NCBI GenBank assembly: GCA_017399515.1
Contig: JAFQBZ010000166.1
Coordinates: 1-7,316 of the forward strand
DNA: 7,316 nucleotides
DNA from: Clostridia bacterium
GTDB taxonomy: Bacteria; Bacillota; Clostridia; Christensenellales; UBA1242
Direction: 5' to 3'
Shown here: piece by piece, positions 1 to 3,685 of the stretch
Position numbering within the stretch: position 1 is the first letter of the stretch
Layout: every line of letters starts with the position of its first letter
Notes under the pieces: generated by a model
The model's input: only the letters and a program-made list of their open reading frames with translations
What the model was told of the DNA's origin: nothing
Databases searched by the model: none
Made by a program: the position numbers and the translations under genes

Positions 1-268
1 GATATTTGAGAGGATCTGCTCCTAGTACGCAAGGACCAGAGTGGACGTACCTACTGTGCATCGGTTGTTCTGCCAAGAGCATAGCCGGGTAGCGGAGTAC
101 GGAAAAGATAAGCGCTGAAAGCATATAAGCGCGAAACTTGCCTCAAGATAAGATATCTCATATCATAAGATAGTAAGACCCCTTGAAGACTACAAGGTTG
201 ATAGGCCAGGTGTGGAAGTGCAGTAATGCACGCAGCTGACTGGTACTAATAGGTCGAGGGCTTGATCA
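1..268 (+). rRNA. rrl: 23S ribosomal RNA, 3' end (partial)
   Basis: This is the last ~268 nt of a large-subunit rRNA; the 5' part lies outside the window. It is recognised by the domain VI landmarks in order: the sarcin-ricin helix (CTCCTAGTACG...AGGACC, 19-37), GTTGTTCTGCCAAGAGCAT (64-82), GCTGAAAGCAT (114-124), GCCTCAAGATAAGAT (140-154), and the terminal ACTGGTACTAATAGGTCGAG (239-258) ending in CTTGATCA. The mature 3' end is placed near 268 by analogy with the CTTAACCA-type ends of Firmicutes 23S; the exact end is inferred. One highly conserved element is altered: the sarcin-ricin tetraloop is GCAA (29-32) instead of GAGA. Otherwise the segment looks like normal functional rRNA with no obvious insertion or deletion. 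Confidence 0.97.
23..37 (+). other. Sarcin-ricin loop with GCAA tetraloop
   Basis: The 15-nt loop aligns base for base with E. coli 23S 2653-2667. It differs at two adjacent positions: the equivalents of A2660 and G2661 are C (30) and A (31). The canonical loop is AGUACGAGAGGACC and here it is AGTACGCAAGGACC. The bulged G (25), the flanking stem and the GNRA tetraloop class are kept, so the fold is probably preserved. In normal ribosomes this loop docks translational GTPases; A2660 is the base removed by ricin-type toxins, and alpha-sarcin cuts after G2661. Confidence 0.85.
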
Positions 269-280
269 CAATTATTGTGA
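266..280. repeat. Perfect palindrome at the 23S 3' end
   Basis: TCACAAT-T-ATTGTGA is a 7-bp perfect inverted repeat around one central base, starting at the inferred 23S 3' end. No T-run follows, so it is not an intrinsic terminator. It could be part of precursor processing structure or be chance; this cannot be decided from the sequence. Confidence 0.4.
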
Positions 281-363
281 AATAGTATGATTACTACGAA
301 TTCATATGTGAACAGGCTTCATAAACTGATTCGATAATATGCAGTTGCCAATGTGCGAAACTA

Positions 364-392
364 TTGACATTTTAATAATTATATGTTAAAAT
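364..392 (+). promoter_or_regulatory. Promoter in the 23S-5S spacer, driving 5S rRNA
   Basis: A perfect -35 TTGACA (364-369), a 17-nt spacer and a -10 TAAAAT (387-392, 5 of 6 consensus bases) lie ~50 nt upstream of the 5S gene. Initiation would be expected near 399-400. The rest of the 23S-5S spacer (269-442) contains no tRNA and no ORF. The 5S may therefore be made both by read-through from 23S and from this promoter, or only from this promoter. Confidence 0.7.
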
Positions 393-414
393 AGTCATGT
401 TAAATCAGTAATAC

Positions 415-430
415 CACTTCAAACGAAGTG
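415..430 (+). other. Hairpin in 5S precursor leader
   Basis: CACTTC (415-420), loop AAAC, GAAGTG (425-430) form a 6-bp hairpin just upstream of the mature 5S. The arms match the core of the 5S terminator (GAAGTGC/GCACTTC at 569-586). The leader could therefore instead pair with the trailer and bring the two ends of the 5S precursor together. No T-run follows closely, so termination here is unlikely. Confidence 0.5.
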
Positions 431-442
431 TTGTTATACCAT

Positions 443-559
<117 letters not shown>

Positions 560-567
560 TTCAAATC

Positions 568-593
568 AGAAGTGCGAAAGCACTTCTTTTTTT
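568..593 (+). terminator. Intrinsic terminator of the rRNA operon
   Basis: AGAAGTGC (568-575), GAAA tetraloop, GCACTTCT (580-587), then a run of seven T (587-593). This is an 8-bp perfect stem closed by a stable GNRA loop, immediately after 5S. Confidence 0.93.
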
Positions 594-597
594 GTGC

Positions 598-626
598 TTG
601 ATTTTTAATAGTTATTATGTTATAAT
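598..626 (+). promoter_or_regulatory. Extended -10 promoter for the 356-aa gene
   Basis: -35 TTGATT (598-603), 17-nt spacer, -10 TATAAT (621-626) preceded by TG in the extended -10 position (TGTTATAAT). The start would fall near 633. It sits just after the rRNA terminator, so the next gene is independent of the rRNA operon. Confidence 0.75.
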
Positions 627-668
627 TATAATATCATATAGTGTGGTGAAGGGAGGCTTTATAGCAAA

Positions 669-1739
669 ATGGAAAATAAAGAAATTGTTATTAATAAAAG
701 AACTTATAACATTGTTGACCAATATGTTTATGGAAATAGAGCGATTTCAATTTTAGAGCGAAATGGTCAATATTTCATTGATAATTATGAGGGAATGGGG
801 CTTTTTGTTGGTCCATTTGCTGATGCTGTGAAAACAGGGGATAACGGTGAAGTTTTAGTTAAAGATTTTAAGAAAGATTATTACTATGTTCCTGCAATTA
901 AAGGTGAAAAACCAGATGGAATTAGTTTTTTGAAAGAATATCATCCAGAATATCATTTTGCACAACCATATTACTATTATAATGGCTCAGGTGCTGCGAT
1001 TGCTGTTATGGAAGATGGCTCATATAGAATGAAATATTCATCTGGAAGAATCTCTGAGCAAAAATATAAAGCATATAGACAGTTTGATTGTGTGCTTAAT
1101 TTTGATTCTATGCGATATTTAAAACCTGAAATTAAAGATTTGAAAGACATTCATTATCACATAGATTATTATCAAACCGAAGATGACAAGCATTATATTA
1201 GGGCACTTGACTTAGAACTTCCTTTATATGCTCAAGTTTCTGAAAAGTTTGAAACTTATTATGAAGAAGATGAACTTGCGTTGTTAACAGTTTCACATTA
1301 CTTAAATTATTCACTTGGTTTAACAAAATTAGAAGATTTGCCTCATCAAATGTTTAATAATGACACAGTTTTGCTAGCAATTTTAAGACAAGAAAAAACA
1401 AAGATAAAAGAAACTATTGCAACACAATCAAGCGGTGCAAGAAAAAGTGTTCAAGCAGCAGCAAAAAATGAAGATTTAGCGGCAATTGATGAAGTTGAAA
1501 TTGACTTAGACGAATTGCAAGCCAAACTTGATAAAATTGCAGCCATTGTCATTGAGAAGAGAAAGGTTGCTTTTCGTGAGCAAGAAAAATTGGCTGCAAT
1601 TGATAAAAAAGAATCTATGGCAACAAGAAAAACTGACAAGGCTTTAGATGTTGATTCAATTATTAGAAAATCAGCGGCAAAACCAAGAAAGAAAAAGGTT
1701 GAACAAGCCGGTGGTGCTAGTGAAAAAGCAAGCGAATAA
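669..1739 (+). CDS. Uncharacterised 356-aa protein with coiled-coil, basic C-terminus
   Basis: I do not recognise the family. The N-terminal ~230 residues look like a mixed alpha/beta globular region rich in tyrosine and other aromatics (a run of four Tyr near residue 101, repeated short YY pairs). The rest is strongly charged and Ala-rich helix, probably coiled coil (about 262-325), ending in a lysine-rich tail (KPRKKK near 338-343) and a flexible Gly/Ser end. There is no signal peptide or membrane segment, so it is probably cytoplasmic. The basic tail could contact nucleic acid, which is inference only. The start is supported by GAAGGGAGG (648-656), 12 nt before the ATG, and by the promoter at 598-626. 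The stop codon overlaps the AAGGAG of the following 34-aa gene, so the two are probably translated from one mRNA. Codon use matches the rest of the window. Confidence 0.85.
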   Translation: MENKEIVINKRTYNIVDQYVYGNRAISILERNGQYFIDNYEGMGLFVGPFADAVKTGDNGEVLVKDFKKDYYYVPAIKGEKPDGISFLKEYHPEYHFAQPYYYYNGSGAAIAVMEDGSYRMKYSSGRISEQKYKAYRQFDCVLNFDSMRYLKPEIKDLKDIHYHIDYYQTEDDKHYIRALDLELPLYAQVSEKFETYYEEDELALLTVSHYLNYSLGLTKLEDLPHQMFNNDTVLLAILRQEKTKIKETIATQSSGARKSVQAAAKNEDLAAIDEVEIDLDELQAKLDKIAAIVIEKRKVAFREQEKLAAIDKKESMATRKTDKALDVDSIIRKSAAKPRKKKVEQAGGASEKASE

Positions 1740-1752
1740 GGAGATTTAAGTT

Positions 1753-1857
1753 ATGAAAATTTCTGGTGAAAAATTAAGCAAAATCATTGATATGTATTTT
1801 GAAGATTTAAGTAGTGAACTTAAAAAGATTGTTCCAAACAACAAAAAAGACAGTTAA
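1753..1857 (+). CDS. 34-aa mini-protein, unknown function
   Basis: This short ORF begins MKISGEKLSKIIDMYFEDLS and ends in a polar Asn/Lys-rich tail (PNNKKDS). Its strong Shine-Dalgarno AAGGAG (1738-1743) overlaps the stop codon of the 356-aa gene and lies 9 nt before the ATG, the arrangement expected of a real second cistron. The translation would form one amphipathic helix and has no membrane segment. The stop codon TAA falls in the loop of the intrinsic terminator, so the last codons double as the terminator's 5' arm. No family is recognised. The support is the ribosome site, the operon position and the exact fit to the terminator; a non-coding tail remains possible. Confidence 0.65.
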   Translation: MKISGEKLSKIIDMYFEDLSSELKKIVPNNKKDS

Positions 1858-1870
1858 TCTGTCTTTTTTT
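1843..1870 (+). terminator. Intrinsic terminator overlapping the 34-aa ORF stop
   Basis: A6 + GACAG (1843-1853), loop TTAAT (1854-1858), CTGTC + T7 (1859-1870). The GACAG/CTGTC core is extended by A-T pairs. The stop codon of the upstream ORF lies within the 5-nt loop. Confidence 0.88.
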
Positions 1871-1889
1871 ATTTTGGTTTTTGATAATC

Positions 1890-1918
1890 TTGACAATTTA
1901 TCTGGGTTCATATATTAT
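1890..1918 (+). promoter_or_regulatory. Promoter for the 82-aa / membrane protein operon
   Basis: Perfect -35 TTGACA (1890-1895), 17-nt spacer, -10 TATTAT (1913-1918). It lies directly after the preceding terminator and ~33 nt before the ATG of the 82-aa gene. A TTG at 1918 that could extend that ORF falls on the -10 box, so it cannot be the start on this transcript. Confidence 0.75.
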
Positions 1919-1950
1919 TGAAGCATAAGAATTTTGGAGGGCTTTTACCT

Positions 1951-2199
1951 ATGCGAAAAACAGGGGCTCAAATTATGATGGAAAACATAAGAAAAACCCA
2001 AAATGAGTTTTTGAATATGAATGGGGAACAAAGGCTTGCTTTTTTAGATAGATATGAAGTTTTACAGCCTTATCAAAAAACTGCATTGCTTCAGTGCAGA
2101 AAGTTTATGTCTGCAGCAGAAAAGAAAAAGTTTAAACAAATGATGGAGAAAGCGGCAGGTTCAGCAAGGTTAAATGAAGATGAACCTCAACCAAATTAA
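1951..2199 (+). CDS. Small basic helical protein, 82 aa, unknown function
   Basis: The start at ATG 1951 is chosen because GGAGG (1936-1940) sits 10 nt before it. The longer frame from TTG 1918 starts inside the promoter -10 box. The 82-residue product (MRKTGAQIMMENIRKTQNEF...) appears almost wholly alpha-helical and is rich in Lys, Gln and Met. The middle contains a helix-turn-helix-like rhythm (QRLAFLDRYEVLQPYQKTAL), and the C-terminus is acidic and disordered. It has no membrane segment and no cysteine cluster. A lone cysteine sits in LLQCRKF. It is the first gene of a two-gene operon with the membrane protein 15 nt downstream, so the two may act together. I do not recognise the family, and DNA binding is only a guess. 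Confidence 0.8.
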   Translation: MRKTGAQIMMENIRKTQNEFLNMNGEQRLAFLDRYEVLQPYQKTALLQCRKFMSAAEKKKFKQMMEKAAGSARLNEDEPQPN

Positions 2200-2214
2200 A
2201 TAAAGGAAATTAAT

Positions 2215-2796
2215 ATGGATAAATTTAGAAAATTATGTAAAAAACCATTGATTATTGTTGCACTTTCGTTAATGGGTGCGTGTTTGCTTGGCTGGATTGT
2301 TATGCTTTGCATTCCTCACGGAAAAACTTATGTTTATAAATATGAAGTGGGCACAGTGCAATACACTTATAAAATTGAACTTGGTGACAAATTTGTTGAA
2401 ACCCACACAGTTGCTGATGATTCTGGAAAAGAAACCAATTTAAAAACAGCAAAAGATAAAGAATATGAATATGAAGTTTCAAACGGAAAGTTATTCTTGC
2501 TTGACGGATTCACTGATGAAAAAGTTGAAATTGGTGAAATCAATTCAAGAAAATTAAGTTTGAATTATAATATTGAAAAAGATGGTGATAATGCCGTGCT
2601 TTACTGTAGTGTTAACAGAGCATTAAGCATTGTGTTTTCCATCGGCATATATTTTGGAGTGTTCCTTTTAGCAATTTGCATTACTGTGAACTATATTCAT
2701 AAAAAACAAGAATTGCTTAAAGAAAAAGCAGAAAACATTGCAGAAGTTCAAAGAGAAAAACAAGAGGCAGAAATGGCAGCAAAAAAAGAAGCGTAA
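2215..2796 (+). CDS. Two-pass membrane protein, 193 aa, unknown function
   Basis: The protein has a short basic N-terminus (KFRKLCKKP), a first membrane segment (about 11-33), an extracytoplasmic region of ~100 residues that looks beta-rich (34-136), a second membrane segment (about 137-160), and a charged Lys/Glu cytoplasmic tail likely to be coiled coil (163-193). By the positive-inside rule both termini face the cytoplasm. The exterior part contains repeated KYEVGTVQYTYKIELGDK-like strands. No enzyme motif is visible. The ATG is preceded by AAAGGAAA (2202-2209) at normal distance. It is the second gene of the operon starting at 1951. The last codons form the 5' arm of the terminator, with the stop codon in its loop. 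Family unknown; a cell-envelope structural or sensing role is possible. Confidence 0.85.
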   Translation: MDKFRKLCKKPLIIVALSLMGACLLGWIVMLCIPHGKTYVYKYEVGTVQYTYKIELGDKFVETHTVADDSGKETNLKTAKDKEYEYEVSNGKLFLLDGFTDEKVEIGEINSRKLSLNYNIEKDGDNAVLYCSVNRALSIVFSIGIYFGVFLLAICITVNYIHKKQELLKEKAENIAEVQREKQEAEMAAKKEA

Positions 2797-2809
2797 TGCT
2801 TCTTTTTTT
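2781..2809. terminator. Bidirectional intrinsic terminator between convergent genes
   Basis: A7 + GAAGC (2781-2792), loop GTAAT (2793-2797), GCTTC + T7 (2798-2809): a 12-bp perfect inverted repeat with A and T runs on the two sides, so it can end transcription from both strands. It serves the membrane protein gene and the minus-strand cysteine-rich gene that stops at 2821. The membrane protein's TAA (2794-2796) lies in the loop. Confidence 0.9.
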
Positions 2810-2820
2810 AGTGTGTAAAT

Positions 2821-3114
2821 TTATTTTGGTTGAAAACTAACGCAAATTGGTGATTCTTTGTTTGCGTTTGGTTGAACGGTGATTCCGTTTGCTTGGCAAA
2901 CACCTTCTTCATTAAAAAGGCATTTTGCGTTGCAGTCAACTTCAATATCTTTCCTGATTGGTGGTTGACCAATTTTTTCTTCTTCAATTGTCGTTTTTTC
3001 GACAGGGGAATAGGTGTCGCAAGTGGTGTCTTTTTTCACATTTACCACTTTTGATGTGCAGTTGCAGTTTTTGTTATATTCACAAGCCTGTCTTTTGCAT
3101 TTTAAATCATACAT
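2821..3114 (-). CDS. Tandem DUF1540-like cysteine-rich protein, 97 aa
   Basis: The protein holds two cysteine modules. The first (residues 4-37) is C6-x4-C11-x7-C19-x12-C32, with an extra C17. The second (59-95) is C61-x3-C65-x7-C73-x17-C91. The second reads VDC-x3-C-x2-N-x4-C-x-A-x2-I-x-V ... C-x2-F, which matches the DUF1540 pattern common in Clostridia and Bacilli; the first is a more diverged copy. A ~20-residue charged, Pro-containing linker joins them. Four conserved cysteines per module suggest metal (zinc-like) binding, which is inference. There is no signal peptide or membrane segment. The start is supported by AAAGGAGT on the minus strand (3121-3128), 6 nt before the ATG. It is divergent from rplI and shares the 2781-2809 terminator. 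The biological role of DUF1540 proteins is not established. Confidence 0.85.
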   Translation of the reverse strand: MYDLKCKRQACEYNKNCNCTSKVVNVKKDTTCDTYSPVEKTTIEEEKIGQPPIRKDIEVDCNAKCLFNEEGVCQANGITVQPNANKESPICVSFQPK

Positions 3115-3166
3115 AATTAAACTCCTTTTTCTTATTATTTGCAGATAAACTTGGAAATAATCTTAA

Positions 3167-3195
3167 TTGACAAAAAAACTATCGCATTATATAAT
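3167..3195 (+). promoter_or_regulatory. Consensus sigma-A-type promoter of rplI
   Basis: -35 TTGACA (3167-3172), 17-nt spacer, -10 TATAAT (3190-3195): a 12/12 match to consensus with optimal spacing, so a strong promoter, as expected for a ribosomal protein gene. The start would be near 3202, giving a leader of ~25 nt. A TTG that would extend the rplI frame upstream is the -35 box itself. The minus-strand gene at 3114 must start from this same 112-nt gap. A TTGTCA on that strand overlaps this -35, but I see no good -10 partner. Confidence 0.92.
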
Positions 3196-3226
3196 GAGTG
3201 TAGAGTTATTATTTAAGGAGATTATT

Positions 3227-3670
3227 ATGAAAGTTATTTTGACAAAAGATGTTAAGGCTCAAGGCAAAAAGGGAGATGTTATCAATGTTAGTGATGGATA
3301 TGCAAATAACTTTTTATTTAAAAATGGTTTAGCAGTTCCAGCAAACCAAGCAAATGTTAACACAAACAACAAGCAAAAAGAAGCAGAAGCAAAGCGTATT
3401 GCTGAAGAAACTGCTGCAGCAAAAGCAGACGCTGAAAAAATGAAAACAATGGAACTTGTTTTTAACATTGAAGTTGGTGCAAATGGAAAGGCATTTGGTT
3501 CAATTTCAGGAAAAGAAATTGCTGAAGAACTTTCAAAGAAAGGCATTGCAATTGACAAAAAGCAAGTTGTTTTAAACAGTGCAATCAAAATGATTGGGGT
3601 TTATGATGTTGAAGTGAAACTTTATAAAGGGGTTTCAGGAAAAGTTAAAGTTAATGTTCAAGCAAAATAA
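3227..3670 (+). CDS. rplI: 50S ribosomal protein L9 (bL9)
   Basis: bL9 binds 23S rRNA near the base of the L1 stalk and helps keep translating ribosomes in register. The 147-residue product has the usual bL9 length and begins MKVILTKDVKAQGKKGDVIN. Its N-terminal domain carries the full family signature between residues 13 and 40 (G13, G16, V21, G24-Y25, N28-F29-L30, G34, A36, N40). A long connecting helix rich in Lys, Glu and Ala follows (about 47-75), then the C-terminal RNA-binding domain with GxxFGSISGKEIAEEL near 89-105. The start at ATG 3227 has AAGGAG (3215-3220) just upstream; the longer in-frame TTG at 3167 is the promoter -35 and is rejected. The gene is followed after 15 nt by the 895-aa deaminase-like gene, an unusual partner: Bacillus-type genomes have rplI next to gdpP and dnaC. 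Confidence 0.97.
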   Translation: MKVILTKDVKAQGKKGDVINVSDGYANNFLFKNGLAVPANQANVNTNNKQKEAEAKRIAEETAAAKADAEKMKTMELVFNIEVGANGKAFGSISGKEIAEELSKKGIAIDKKQVVLNSAIKMIGVYDVEVKLYKGVSGKVKVNVQAK

Positions 3671-3685
3671 TTTTAAGGAAAAACT

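Noticed and set aside
269..442. tRNA in the 23S-5S spacer
   Set aside because: No cloverleaf, T-loop GGTTCGA-type sequence or CCA end is present; the spacer holds only the promoter and small hairpins.
1451..1639. Minus-strand 62-aa ORF in the 356-aa gene
   Set aside because: Low-complexity Ser/Ala translation that mirrors the Ala/Lys-rich coding strand; no ribosome site.
1918..1950. TTG start extending the 82-aa protein by 11 residues
   Set aside because: The TTG lies on the promoter -10 box, and the extension covers the GGAGG ribosome site of the ATG at 1951.
2872..3054. Plus-strand 60-aa ORF opposite the DUF1540-like gene
   Set aside because: No ribosome site; it is rich in Phe and Cys as expected for the reverse of a Lys/Glu/Cys-coding strand, and the minus-strand protein is clearly real.
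3115..3173. Minus-strand promoter for the DUF1540-like gene using TTGTCA at 3173-3168
   Set aside because: The -35-like box overlaps the rplI -35, but the best -10 at the right distance (GTTTAT) matches only 3 of 6 bases.
3167..3226. TTG start extending bL9 by 20 residues
   Set aside because: The TTG is the -35 TTGACA of a perfect promoter; bL9 normally begins MKVIL, with AAGGAG just before ATG 3227.
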